From Verrucomicrobiales bacterium (lineage in GTDB: Bacteria > Verrucomicrobiota > Verrucomicrobiia > Verrucomicrobiales > V1-33): 64,000 bases of DNA. Below, piece by piece: positions 1 through 8,433 of this stretch; the first letter of the stretch is position 1, and each line of letters opens with the position of its first letter. The notes beneath the pieces were generated by a model. That model made no database searches. It was given only the letters and a program-made list of their open reading frames with translations, and was not told the DNA's origin. The stretch covers positions 124,001-188,000 of the forward strand of contig JAQGPJ010000052.1 in NCBI GenBank assembly GCA_028293125.1, in the 5' to 3' direction. The translations under genes were made by a program, and so were the position numbers.

Positions 1-2
1 TT

Positions 3-527
3 GTGGGGACTTGGATGCGGCATGAAAACCGGCATGTTTTTCTCCGTCACTTGGTGGATGCGGGGGTGAAGGTGCGAATCTGGGGCGACCGCTGGAACAA
101 ATGCGGAGACACAGCCTTGGTGGCGGAATGCTGGACAGGTAAAAGAGCCTCCGGTCGGGATTATGTGTATGCGGTTGCCGGCGCCAAGGCGGCTCTCGGG
201 CTTCTTTCCAAGGGCAACCGGGACCTGCACACCCGGCGCTCCGTTGAGATTCCCTTTGCCGGTGGCGTGTTTTGTGCTGAACGGACCTCCGAGCATGGCC
301 TGATGTACAAGGAGAACGAGGAGGCTGTTTTCTGGTCCACGGCGGAGGAGTGTGCAGAAAAATGTTTGGAATTGGTTGCGGACTCCGCAAAACGGGAATC
401 AATCCGGTTGGCAGGAATGGCGCGTGTCAGGGCCATGCACCTGGGCAATGAGGATGTCTGCCGGGCGGTTCTGGCTGAGGCTTTCAACCCGTCCCGCCCT
501 AAAATTGGGGAGATTTCACCTGCCTGA
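3..527 (+). CDS. CgeB-like glycosyltransferase, C-terminal part (cut by window edge)
   Basis: Only the last about 174 residues are in the window, and the reading frame is open to the left edge, so the true start lies outside. The C-terminal half has the pattern of the CgeB/DUF3880-type glycosyltransferase tail: RRSVEIPFAGG near residue 80, an AER-x-x-EH segment just after it, then an EEAVFW stretch and a helical tail rich in Glu and Arg. In that family this part binds the nucleotide sugar. It is the first gene of a plus-strand glycan cluster, so a role in assembling a surface polysaccharide or glycoprotein glycan is likely. Donor and acceptor cannot be read from the sequence. Confidence 0.6.
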   Translation: MGTWMRHENRHVFLRHLVDAGVKVRIWGDRWNKCGDTALVAECWTGKRASGRDYVYAVAGAKAALGLLSKGNRDLHTRRSVEIPFAGGVFCAERTSEHGLMYKENEEAVFWSTAEECAEKCLELVADSAKRESIRLAGMARVRAMHLGNEDVCRAVLAEAFNPSRPKIGEISPA

Positions 528-571
528 TTTGGGAAATTTGGCTATTGCAAATTTGGCTATTAATTTATTTG

Positions 572-1180
572 ATGTCAGACTCAAAATCACCTTTTGAAAT
601 TATTTTCAGTTACCCCGTCGTCCTGTTCGATTATGACCGGACCATTATGTCGCTGGCCATTGACTGGCCGGCAGCCCGCGAGAGCTGCCGGGCGTGGCTG
701 ACGGAGAAATTTCCCGGATTTGCAACCGGGACAACGGAGCGTATGGATGAAATGGAGGCGGCGGCAATTGGCCAGTTTCCGGACCGTGCCCACGATATTT
801 TTGAGTTCCGCAGACAACTGGAGGGCTCCGAGATGGAGGAGCATACCCCTCAGCCCGAGGTCATCAGTCTGGTCAGGGATCTGGCCGCGCCCAAGGACGC
901 GCGGAGGCTTTTCATCATCAGCAACAATCTGCACGCCACTGTGAAAACCGGTCTGCGGGCGCTTGGTTTAGCCGGTCATTTTGAGGCAATTTTAGGGATC
1001 GACGATGTGGGGCTTCCAAAACCCTCCATAAAAGCCGCGCACCTGCTGCATGAGCAGTATGGAGTCGATCTTCAAAAATCCATTCTTGTGGGGGACAGTC
1101 CCTCTACTGACGGCGAATTCTGCCGGCTGGCGGGAATCCCCTACTTCAACATTCAACCGTTCACCACACACTGCCGATGA
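572..1180 (+). CDS. HAD-superfamily sugar-phosphate phosphatase-like protein
   Basis: A HAD hydrolase of 202 residues. The nucleophile motif is FDYDRT near residue 20 (Asp-x-Asp-x-Thr). Motif II is IISNN near residue 116, the conserved Lys is in GLPKPS, and the acidic motif is VGDSPSTDGE. These are all the catalytic residues of an active phosphatase. The stop overlaps the start of the aldolase gene (ATGA), so the two are translationally coupled. With the CMP-transferase two genes on, a role as an ulosonic-acid-phosphate or sugar-phosphate phosphatase is reasonable but inferred. ATG 572 is preferred over the in-frame TTG at 545; neither has a Shine-Dalgarno sequence. Confidence 0.75.
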   Translation: MSDSKSPFEIIFSYPVVLFDYDRTIMSLAIDWPAARESCRAWLTEKFPGFATGTTERMDEMEAAAIGQFPDRAHDIFEFRRQLEGSEMEEHTPQPEVISLVRDLAAPKDARRLFIISNNLHATVKTGLRALGLAGHFEAILGIDDVGLPKPSIKAAHLLHEQYGVDLQKSILVGDSPSTDGEFCRLAGIPYFNIQPFTTHCR

Positions 1181-2721
1181 AAAACACAACCCCCAAGCTG
1201 CTGGATTGCACCATCCGGGACGGCGGCTACCTTAATGACTGGGATTTCACCCTTCCGTTTGTTTACCGCCTGCTGCGGGTGCTGGATGAATCCGGTTTCG
1301 ATTTTGCGGAAGTGGGTTTCTGGAACCCCAAAGACGCCGGCACCCTTTGGAAGCATTGTGATATTGAAACGCTCAAGGCGCTGGATGCCGGATCGTTGAG
1401 GATCAAACTCGTCCTGCTGCTTGATTATGGCACCTGTTGCGTGGACGAGGTGCCTGCCGAGCTTGCGGAATACGTCAGCCTGATCCGGGTCACCGCCCAT
1501 AAAAAGACCCTCACCCAAGCCGCCGACTTCGCTTTCGCCCTGCGTCAGAAGGGGTTTTCGGTGACCGTCAACGCCATGGGCATCACCTCCTATTCCAAGG
1601 CGGATCTGGTCCATTTGGCGACGGAGGCACACCGGGCCCAGGGCCGCTGCGATTATTTCTATCTTGCGGACAGTTTTGGTGCCCTGACTCCGGAGGAGAC
1701 CGCGCGCGTCTTCCACCTCCTCTCCACCGTGTCGGAGGTGCCGCTGGGATTTCACCCTCACAACAATCTGGAACTGGCCGTAGCCAATACCCTGACCGCT
1801 GTTGAGTCCGGTGCCTCCATCATTGACTCCTCCCTGCTGGGCATTGGCCGCGGTGGTGGAAACCTGCGCTCCGAGGTCATCGCCGCCATTCTGGCGCGGA
1901 AGGACCGTTCGAAAGTCAACCCCCTTCCACTGCTCAGCTTTGCGGACGCCACCTTTGACCGTATCGGTGCCAGGCTCGGCCTCTCCTACGACCTGGAGCA
2001 GGTCATCAGCGGCATGGCGGGCTGTCACCCAAATTACGCCTCCGCACTGATCGGTCCCCGCCGTCTGGCGCTGGATGAGATTTTCCATGTCATCGAGGCT
2101 ATTCCCTGCGAGCGAAAAAACCAGTTCTCCGATGCTCTGCTGGAGGAAATGATCACCGCTGCCGCCGCGAAAGCAGAGCCGGTGGCCGGAGAGCCCCCGT
2201 CAACGCTGGCCTGCGCCGGCAGCGCATCCGCCGTGCTGCTGTGCCCTGGGGCGGTGCCGCCTCAAATTCCGGCGGGAGTGCCGATTTTCAGCGTGAACAC
2301 TATTCCTTCCGGCATTGAACTGACAGGTGCAATCTTCGGGAGTCTCCGCAGGCTGTGGCAGAATGGCGACACTGCGGGCAAGGTTCCAGTGTGGCTGGCT
2401 TGGAACCGTCACACCCAACGCAGCCTGCCCTCCTGCCGTGTGCTTGACGCCGCATCCATGGAGGCCAAAACCGGTATCTCCATTCAAAACAGCGGCATCC
2501 GGGCCCTCGCGCTGCTGCTGGAGGCGGGGTACCGCACCGTGGAGGTCTATGGCATGAAAGGGTTCTCCGTTCCGGGAACCTCCGGAGACGGCACCGGGGA
2601 TGGAATCCTGAAACATCTCAATGATGAGGCTGTGGTGGAATTGAAGGCGGTGGCAGCGGCCTATGCCACCACAGGCGCTTCCTTCATTCTCCATGAGTCC
2701 CCCCTTTCCAAAGTGCTGTAA
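1177..2721 (+). CDS. DRE-TIM (HMGL-like) aldolase fused to an unassigned C-terminal domain
   Basis: 514 residues. The first about 320 form an HMGL-like DRE-TIM metallolyase barrel: DCTIRDGGY at residues 5-13 supplies the catalytic Arg and metal-binding Asp, and GFHPHNN near residue 191 supplies the His-x-His metal site. This resembles 4-hydroxy-2-oxovalerate aldolases, which add or remove pyruvate. Residues about 335-514 form a second alpha/beta domain with GIRALALLLEAGY and a VEVYGMKG segment, resembling the nucleotide-fold part of DUF115-type proteins, though I cannot assign it firmly. The gene lies between a HAD phosphatase and a CMP-sugar synthetase, and no NeuB/KdsA-type synthase is present. 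A pyruvate-dependent step to a keto-sugar acid is therefore plausible. The substrate is unknown. Confidence 0.75.
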   Translation: MKNTTPKLLDCTIRDGGYLNDWDFTLPFVYRLLRVLDESGFDFAEVGFWNPKDAGTLWKHCDIETLKALDAGSLRIKLVLLLDYGTCCVDEVPAELAEYVSLIRVTAHKKTLTQAADFAFALRQKGFSVTVNAMGITSYSKADLVHLATEAHRAQGRCDYFYLADSFGALTPEETARVFHLLSTVSEVPLGFHPHNNLELAVANTLTAVESGASIIDSSLLGIGRGGGNLRSEVIAAILARKDRSKVNPLPLLSFADATFDRIGARLGLSYDLEQVISGMAGCHPNYASALIGPRRLALDEIFHVIEAIPCERKNQFSDALLEEMITAAAAKAEPVAGEPPSTLACAGSASAVLLCPGAVPPQIPAGVPIFSVNTIPSGIELTGAIFGSLRRLWQNGDTAGKVPVWLAWNRHTQRSLPSCRVLDAASMEAKTGISIQNSGIRALALLLEAGYRTVEVYGMKGFSVPGTSGDGTGDGILKHLNDEAVVELKAVAAAYATTGASFILHESPLSKVL

Positions 2722-2722
2722 C

Positions 2723-3424
2723 ATGAGCAGGGACACCACAGTCATAGTGCCGGTCCGCAAGGGCAGCCAGCGCATCATCCACAAGAATATCCGTCCGGTG
2801 GCGGGGTTCCGCTACGGCCTGATGGAAATCAAACTCCGGCAGCTGCTGGCGACCGGGGTATTCGATCAGATCCTGGTGGACACGGATCTGGAGGAGATGG
2901 GTGAAATGATGGATTATATTACGGGTGGAGTCCCGGATCCCAGGGTGCGGGTCGAGCCGCGCGATCCCCGCCTGGCGGGCAGCGATGCCACCACGGATGA
3001 TTTGATCCGCCATCTGGTGACCAAGGTCCGGACCACCCATATGGTTTGGACCCATGTGACTTCGCCGTTTTTCACCGCGGAATGCTACCGCCGTTTTATG
3101 ACGGCTTATCATGAACGCCCGGAGACTGCGGACTCCCTCGTGGCGGTGGATGTGCTGCGCGAGTTTCTGTGGACCAAGGGCGGTCCTATGAATTATGACC
3201 GCTCCAAACTGCGCTGGCCCTTCACCCAGACTCTGGAGCCGGTCTATCTGATCAACAGCGCGGCGTTCGCCATTCCGGTGGAGTTGGCTCGGAAGGTGGG
3301 TGACCGGCTGGGCGACAGTCCGGCATTCTTCGAATGTGAAACCTTCGAAGGTTTCGATGTGGACTGGCCCGCGCAGTTTCAGGTCGTGGAATCGCTCGTC
3401 AAAAACGGTTATCCTGTACTCTGA
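2723..3424 (+). CDS. Acylneuraminate cytidylyltransferase-like CMP-sugar synthetase
   Basis: 233 residues, near the usual size for NeuA/KdsB-like enzymes. The N-terminus has the nucleotide-binding signature VIVPVRKGSQR with Lys and Arg in the expected places, followed by KNIRPVAG. Further in are LVDTDLEE, then HVTSPF, the substrate-contact segment typical of CMP-sialate synthetases. This family transfers CMP from CTP to a 2-keto sugar acid. The ATG directly follows the aldolase stop, and the next gene starts 3 bp after its own stop, so these genes are one operon. The product is probably a CMP-nonulosonate or related sugar acid; the exact sugar cannot be read. Confidence 0.82.
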   Translation: MSRDTTVIVPVRKGSQRIIHKNIRPVAGFRYGLMEIKLRQLLATGVFDQILVDTDLEEMGEMMDYITGGVPDPRVRVEPRDPRLAGSDATTDDLIRHLVTKVRTTHMVWTHVTSPFFTAECYRRFMTAYHERPETADSLVAVDVLREFLWTKGGPMNYDRSKLRWPFTQTLEPVYLINSAAFAIPVELARKVGDRLGDSPAFFECETFEGFDVDWPAQFQVVESLVKNGYPVL

Positions 3425-3427
3425 CCC

Positions 3428-4267
3428 ATGGGCAAACTGCTGGATCTGAAATTCACGGTGGATCACCGCCTGCTGTCGGTGGTGAATATGTGGCGCACCG
3501 TCAAGGCGCTGAGGCTTAGCGGAGCCCAGAAAGCCGCCCTCCGCCGCACGGACGCCGTATGGAGAAAATCAGGGAAGGGAAGCTGCCTGATTTGCGGAAA
3601 TGGCCCTTCGCTGGGAGAGCTCAGTTTTGAGGATTTCAGCTCCACTCCGGCCTTCGCCGCCAATTATTTTTACAAGCACCCCCAAGGGGACAAGCTGAAC
3701 CCGAAGCACTACGTGATCATCGACGGGAAAATCACCGAGGGCATCTGGCCCGTTACGATGATTGATGAGATATTCGCCACATTTCCGGAAACCTCCCTCT
3801 TTCTGGATGTGAGGTGGCTGGAGTTGCCCGTGTTCGCCCCCTATGTGAAAAATGAGCGGATTTTCTGGATCTACCCGGCGTTGTTTCCCCACGCGTTTCT
3901 GAAGCCCCGCCGCCGTCTGGACCAGCCTCTGTACGCGCTGAACGTGGTGTCCGCGATCATCTCCCTGTCCACCGCCATGGGTTATACCGGGCTGGGCATT
4001 GCGGGTGTGGACGGCGACGGCCTGTTCCGGGAAATTCTGGACATGCAGTCCCATTTCTACGCCGGGGACAAGGACCACTCCATGAGAAACTTTGAATCCA
4101 TGGTCAAATCACTGATGCTCTCCACGGAGAATCTGTGGGCCTGGCAGGGAATCGTGAAAACCCACCGCGCGCAGGGAATCCATCTGGAGAATCTGTGCAA
4201 AGGCGGAATCATGGACTGCATGCCCCGGGTTTCACCCGCGGATTTCCTGGCCGCCGGGAAAAACTGA
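3428..4267 (+). CDS. DUF115/sialyltransferase-like protein
   Basis: 279 residues. The segment CLICGNGPSLGEL near residue 57 is the glycine-rich nucleotide-binding start shared by DUF115 (Maf flagellin glycosyltransferases) and GT42-type sialyltransferase folds. It is followed by FAANYFYK and YVIIDGK, and AMGYTGLGIAGVDGDG near residue 184 resembles the second half of that fold. Because it follows a CMP-sugar synthetase by only 3 bp, the simplest idea is that it uses the CMP-activated sugar. That is inference. No signal peptide or membrane segment is seen, so it should act in the cytoplasm. Confidence 0.6.
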   Translation: MGKLLDLKFTVDHRLLSVVNMWRTVKALRLSGAQKAALRRTDAVWRKSGKGSCLICGNGPSLGELSFEDFSSTPAFAANYFYKHPQGDKLNPKHYVIIDGKITEGIWPVTMIDEIFATFPETSLFLDVRWLELPVFAPYVKNERIFWIYPALFPHAFLKPRRRLDQPLYALNVVSAIISLSTAMGYTGLGIAGVDGDGLFREILDMQSHFYAGDKDHSMRNFESMVKSLMLSTENLWAWQGIVKTHRAQGIHLENLCKGGIMDCMPRVSPADFLAAGKN

Positions 4268-4294
4268 CAAGCATCTCTTTCCCCCTTTGCTTTC

Positions 4295-5482
4295 TTGAAG
4301 ATCGTTTTTTTCTGCCACCCGGATTTTGAAAACCACCAGAGCATGCCCCGCTATGCGCGGATGCTTTCCGAGGCCTTTTCCCGGAAGGGATATGAGGTGG
4401 AGATGTGGGCTCCCAAGGAGCGGCTCCACCGTTTCGGGCGCTCGCCATTCATCAAAAAATGGCTGGGGTACGTGGATCAGTTCCTCATCTTCCCCCTGGA
4501 GGTCAAAATCAGACTCCGCTCACTTGCCGAGGGGACCTTGTTTTCCTTCACGGATCAGGCTTTGGGCCCATGGGTGCCGTTGGTGGCGTCCCGCCGGCAT
4601 GTCATCCACTGTCATGATTTTCTCGCCCAGCGCTCCGCTGCAGGGGAAATTCCGGAAAATCCTGTTTCCTCCACAGGCAGGCAGTACCAAGCCTACATCC
4701 GGCGGGGATACCGCAAGGGCCGGAATTTTATCTCGGTCTCCAAAAAAACCCGCGAGGAGCTGCATCATTTTTTTGGTGGTGTGCCTTCGCGCTCGGAAGT
4801 GGTTTACAATGGCCTGAACCAGGACTTCACTCCCCTGCCGGCTCCGGAGGCGAGAGCGGTGACGGGCAGGGCTTTGGGGTTGAACTTGGGGCAGGGCTTT
4901 ATCCTTCATGTGGGAGGAAACCAATGGTACAAGAACCGCACCGGTGTGGTGGAGATATACGATGCCTGGCGGTCCGGCGGCGGGAATCTGCCGCTGGTGA
5001 TGATCGGCGCGCCTCCGCCTCCCGAACTTGAGGCCGCCCGCGGGGCATCGGCTTTCCGGGAGGATATCCATTTTTGCCAAGGTGTGGATGACACCACACT
5101 GCGGGCCGCGTATGCCGGAGCCTCGGTATTTTTATTTCCTTCGCTGGCCGAGGGCTTTGGCTGGCCGATCGCCGAGGCGATGGCATCCGGATGTCCGGTA
5201 ATCATCACCAATGAGCCGCCAATGACGGAAGTGGGGGGAGACGCCTGCTTTCTCATTCCGCGCCGCCCTTCTGCGGGGACCGGTGACCAAGAAGTCACGG
5301 ATTGGGCGCGGGAAGCTTCAGCAGTCCTGTCGCAGGCTGTCGATATAAGCGCGGAAGACCGGACCCGGCTGGCGCTCCGCATGCGGGAAAATGTAAAGCG
5401 TTTCGACCCCGGAAAAGCCATTGACCGGATGGAATCCATTTACTTGGAAATTTTCAACCGCCCCGCACACGCTCCCTTATGA
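4295..5482 (+). CDS. Glycosyltransferase family 4 (GT-B)
   Basis: 395 residues with TTG as start codon; the reading MKIVFFCHPDF begins exactly where GT4 proteins begin. The N-terminal donor-free domain carries HCHDFLAQR. After the linker, FILHVGGNQWYKNR opens the donor domain, and FLFPSLAEGFGWPIAEAMA carries the E-x7-E retaining-transferase motif. It should add a sugar to a lipid-linked or nucleotide-derived acceptor at the inner membrane face. Its stop overlaps the start of the acyltransferase gene (ATGA). The sugar specificity cannot be read. Confidence 0.85.
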   Translation: MKIVFFCHPDFENHQSMPRYARMLSEAFSRKGYEVEMWAPKERLHRFGRSPFIKKWLGYVDQFLIFPLEVKIRLRSLAEGTLFSFTDQALGPWVPLVASRRHVIHCHDFLAQRSAAGEIPENPVSSTGRQYQAYIRRGYRKGRNFISVSKKTREELHHFFGGVPSRSEVVYNGLNQDFTPLPAPEARAVTGRALGLNLGQGFILHVGGNQWYKNRTGVVEIYDAWRSGGGNLPLVMIGAPPPPELEAARGASAFREDIHFCQGVDDTTLRAAYAGASVFLFPSLAEGFGWPIAEAMASGCPVIITNEPPMTEVGGDACFLIPRRPSAGTGDQEVTDWAREASAVLSQAVDISAEDRTRLALRMRENVKRFDPGKAIDRMESIYLEIFNRPAHAPL

Positions 5483-6516
5483 GGAATCAGCCTACATCCA
5501 CTTCACTGGAGGCTGAGAAGGGCCGCAATCTGTTTTTGGATGCGGCGAGAACCATCGCCGCGTGGGGGGTGATTGCCATTCACGTTCCGTATGAAACGTG
5601 GGGGGCCAAGGCCTTCAATCAGATCTTCTGGCCAACATGCGTGCCATTTTTCTACGTCGCCGGCTTGGTGTTTTTTATAAAATCCGTAAAGCTTGACAAT
5701 GTCCCCGGGCTTCTGCAAAAGCAATGGGCGCGGCTGATGATCCCCTACATTTGTTGGACCGTTATCTATCTGGCGCTGAGACTCGCGAAGGGAATTCTGA
5801 CCCATGATCCGCCGAAGATTGAGTGGGTGGCGGCACTTTTTTACGGCGCCTCAGCCGTTCACCTGTATTTTTTGCCGATGCTCCTGATTTTTCAGGCGCT
5901 GGCGCTTTCCCTTATTCTTATTAGCAAGGGGCAGGGCAGGCTGAAGGGGCAGGGAGTGGCTATTCTTGTCATTGCATTGATTGTTTTTTCGGGCGGGTAT
6001 TTCCGGAAATATTACGACAAGGGGAGCACCGGCTACTTCCTGGCAGTGGCCATGTACTTGTCAGCTGGTTTTCTGTTTGCCTCCCGGATGAAAAATGGCC
6101 GGATGGCCAAAGGGTGGGGTCTGGCTGGCCTTGCCATCTGGGTTGCAGCCGTGGCCATGAATTTCAAGGGCTGGCGGCTGACGGTGCTGGACTGCCCCCT
6201 CCTGCTGCCTTTTGGGGGCATTGGATTTTTTATGTTGGCAGCCTCTGATTTGTTTCAGCTTCGGGCAAACCGCTTTACGCCATTTTTAGGGCTGTCCTAC
6301 GGTATTTACCTCAGTCACGTGATTTTCCAGGAATTTTTTGAATTTGCTTTCGCGAAATTCGCTCACGGGCATGTGGTTTACAACGCATTGACCAAAGTGG
6401 CGGTGACCACGGTCATCTTTGGGCTGGCCATGATGCTCACGCTGGCACTCCCCCGCTTAGTTCCAGCGGCGGGATGGCTGTTTGGAGAATACCGCAAACG
6501 CTCTCCAAAAGCCTGA
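5479..6516 (+). CDS. Membrane acyltransferase, acyltransferase_3 family
   Basis: 345 residues with about ten hydrophobic segments. The start region FLDAARTIAAWGVIAIHVPYETW carries the family signature: Asp and Arg in helix 1, and the essential His of the first membrane segment. The family moves acetyl or other acyl groups from the cytoplasm onto surface sugars (OafA/WecH-like O-acetylation). The 4-bp overlap with the upstream GT4 gene suggests that it decorates the same glycan. Two further members lie at 9.5 kb and 12.5 kb with different codon and base composition. Confidence 0.85.
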   Translation: MRNQPTSTSLEAEKGRNLFLDAARTIAAWGVIAIHVPYETWGAKAFNQIFWPTCVPFFYVAGLVFFIKSVKLDNVPGLLQKQWARLMIPYICWTVIYLALRLAKGILTHDPPKIEWVAALFYGASAVHLYFLPMLLIFQALALSLILISKGQGRLKGQGVAILVIALIVFSGGYFRKYYDKGSTGYFLAVAMYLSAGFLFASRMKNGRMAKGWGLAGLAIWVAAVAMNFKGWRLTVLDCPLLLPFGGIGFFMLAASDLFQLRANRFTPFLGLSYGIYLSHVIFQEFFEFAFAKFAHGHVVYNALTKVAVTTVIFGLAMMLTLALPRLVPAAGWLFGEYRKRSPKA

Positions 6517-6550
6517 GACACTGGATGATCATGGCCTCTCTTCCTGATTT

Positions 6551-7816
6551 ATGACAGTTCTGCACGTCATCGCCAGCATGGATCCACGTCATGGCGGCGT
6601 CTGCCAGGCGGTCAGAACCATTATCCAAGGACTTCAGCCACTGGGCATTCAAAATGAGGTGGCCAGTCTGGATGATCCGGCTGGACCGTCCCACGACGGC
6701 GATCATTTCCCGCACGCCCGGCTCGGGCCCGCCTCGGGTCCCTGGCAGTATGGGAGGGGGCTGAAGTCCTGGCTTCAGAGCCATCTGGAGCGTTTTGACG
6801 CTGTCATCCTCCATGGTCTTTGGCTGTATCACGGATACGCTCTGCGGCGGACGGTGCAGAGTATCAGAGTCCGCGGCGGAAAAGCGCCACGCTTTCTGGT
6901 GATGCCCCACGGAATGCTGGACCCCTACTTTCAGAAGGATCCCTCACGACGCTTGAAGGCGGTCCGGAATGAAATTTACTGGAAAGTGATCGAGCGGAAA
7001 ACCGTCAATGACGCCGACGGGCTGCTCTTCACCTGTGAGGAGGAAAAGCGGCTCGCCCGATTGGCATTCCAGCCATACCGGCCGGCCGGTGAGCATATTG
7101 TGGGCCTGGGGGTGGATTTCCCTCCACCGTTCACGGACACCATGGCGTCCGCTTTCGCCGTCAAGTGTGCTGAGCTGGCAGGGCGGCCCTACTTGCTTTT
7201 TCTCAGCCGGCTCCATGCCAAGAAGGGAATTGATATCCTCATTCAAACCTGGGCGGAGATGGCCGCTCAAGGCACCGGCGCGGGAAGGGCGGGATTTCCA
7301 TCCTTGGTGGTGGCCGGACCTTTGGATACAGCATATGCGGAGGAGATGAGACAGCTGGCGGAGCGGCTGTGCCCGCCAGCCTCGGCTTCAATTAAGCCCA
7401 GCATTTTCTTTCCCGGCATGCTTCAGGGAGATGCCAAATGGGGGGCGTTTTACGGATGTCTGGCCTTCGTGCTGCCCAGCCATCAGGAGAATTTCGGCAT
7501 TGCCGTGGTGGAGGCGCAGGCCTGTGGCAAGCCGGTGCTGATATCGGAAAAGGTCAATATCTGGCGTGAAATCACCGCCGGCGGGGCGGGCTGGGCCGCA
7601 GAGGACAGTGGGGCAGGCGTCCGGCGTCTGATTAGCGACTTTTTGGCGCTCACTCCTGAAAAATCGGCTGCGCTTCCCCGGCAGGCAATGGAATGCTACT
7701 TGGAGAATTTCGGAGTGGAGGGTGCCGGCCGCCGTCTGGCTGCGGTTCTGAATCCCGCCGGTTCCGAGTCCCGCCGCGCGCCTCCACTCCCCTTTCCCTC
7801 GTCCTTCGCGCCATGA
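6551..7816 (+). CDS. Glycosyltransferase family 4 (GT-B)
   Basis: 421 residues. The start MTVLHVIASMDPRHGGVCQA is the classic GT4 opening with a glycine-rich turn. LMVMPHGMLDPY-type residues near 120 (PHGMLDPYF) and the donor-domain opening LLFLSRLHAKKGIDIL near 220 are typical, and PSHQENFGIAVVEAQACGKPV carries the E-x7-E motif. It is a retaining transferase of the WcaI/ExpE-like GT4 group. It sits 34 bp after the acyltransferase and belongs to the same plus-strand cluster. The last about 20 residues are Pro- and Arg-rich and probably unstructured. Confidence 0.85.
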   Translation: MTVLHVIASMDPRHGGVCQAVRTIIQGLQPLGIQNEVASLDDPAGPSHDGDHFPHARLGPASGPWQYGRGLKSWLQSHLERFDAVILHGLWLYHGYALRRTVQSIRVRGGKAPRFLVMPHGMLDPYFQKDPSRRLKAVRNEIYWKVIERKTVNDADGLLFTCEEEKRLARLAFQPYRPAGEHIVGLGVDFPPPFTDTMASAFAVKCAELAGRPYLLFLSRLHAKKGIDILIQTWAEMAAQGTGAGRAGFPSLVVAGPLDTAYAEEMRQLAERLCPPASASIKPSIFFPGMLQGDAKWGAFYGCLAFVLPSHQENFGIAVVEAQACGKPVLISEKVNIWREITAGGAGWAAEDSGAGVRRLISDFLALTPEKSAALPRQAMECYLENFGVEGAGRRLAAVLNPAGSESRRAPPLPFPSSFAP

Positions 7817-7867
7817 TGCCGGATCTTCCGCATCATCAATTTCCCGCCTGATTATCCACCTAACAAA

Positions 7868-8428
7868 ATGGCAGACAAGGCCGATCCCGTCGACACCTTC
7901 ACCGCCCCCAGCTTCTCCCTGTCAAACCGCCTGCAAAGGCTGGTCTGGAATGTGGTTTACCTGTTTGTCTTCCGCCTGATCCCCGGGCCTTTTCACGGGA
8001 TCAGAGCAGCCATCCTGAGAGGGTTCGGAGCCCGGATCGGCAAAAGTGCCCATATTTATCCCGGAGCCCGGATTTGGGCTCCATGGAATTTGGAGGTGGG
8101 TTCCGAGGCCGGCATTGCCAATGGTGCCATTCTTTACAATCAGGGAAAAATCTTCATCGGACGGCGGGCGGTCATTTCCCAGGGAGCGCATCTCTGCGCC
8201 GGCACTCATGATTACGAGCAGGCCGGCATGCCACTGATCACGCGGCCCATCCGCATTGGAGACTATGCCTGGATCACGGCTGAGGTTTTTGTGCATCCAG
8301 GGGTCAACATTGGTGAGGGGGCGGTGATCGGAGCCCGTTCAGTGGTCACCCGCAATATTCCCGCCTGGACAGTCTGCGGGGGATGCCCGTGCAAGCCTTT
8401 GAAAAACAGAACCTGGCGGCCCAGCTGA
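7868..8428 (+). CDS. Hexapeptide-repeat acetyltransferase (WcaF-like)
   Basis: 186 residues. From about residue 55 on, short repeats with Ile or Val at every sixth position (IGKSAHIYPGARIWAP, IGEGAVIGARSVV) form a left-handed beta-helix. The His in CAGTHDYE is the catalytic base of the xenobiotic/colanic-acid acetyltransferase group. The N-terminal hydrophobic helix (VVYLFVFRLIPG) matches the membrane-facing start of WcaF-type proteins. It should transfer acetyl from acetyl-CoA to a sugar of the glycan. It is followed after only 5 bp by a GT2 gene. Confidence 0.82.
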   Translation: MADKADPVDTFTAPSFSLSNRLQRLVWNVVYLFVFRLIPGPFHGIRAAILRGFGARIGKSAHIYPGARIWAPWNLEVGSEAGIANGAILYNQGKIFIGRRAVISQGAHLCAGTHDYEQAGMPLITRPIRIGDYAWITAEVFVHPGVNIGEGAVIGARSVVTRNIPAWTVCGGCPCKPLKNRTWRPS

Positions 8429-8433
8429 TTTAT

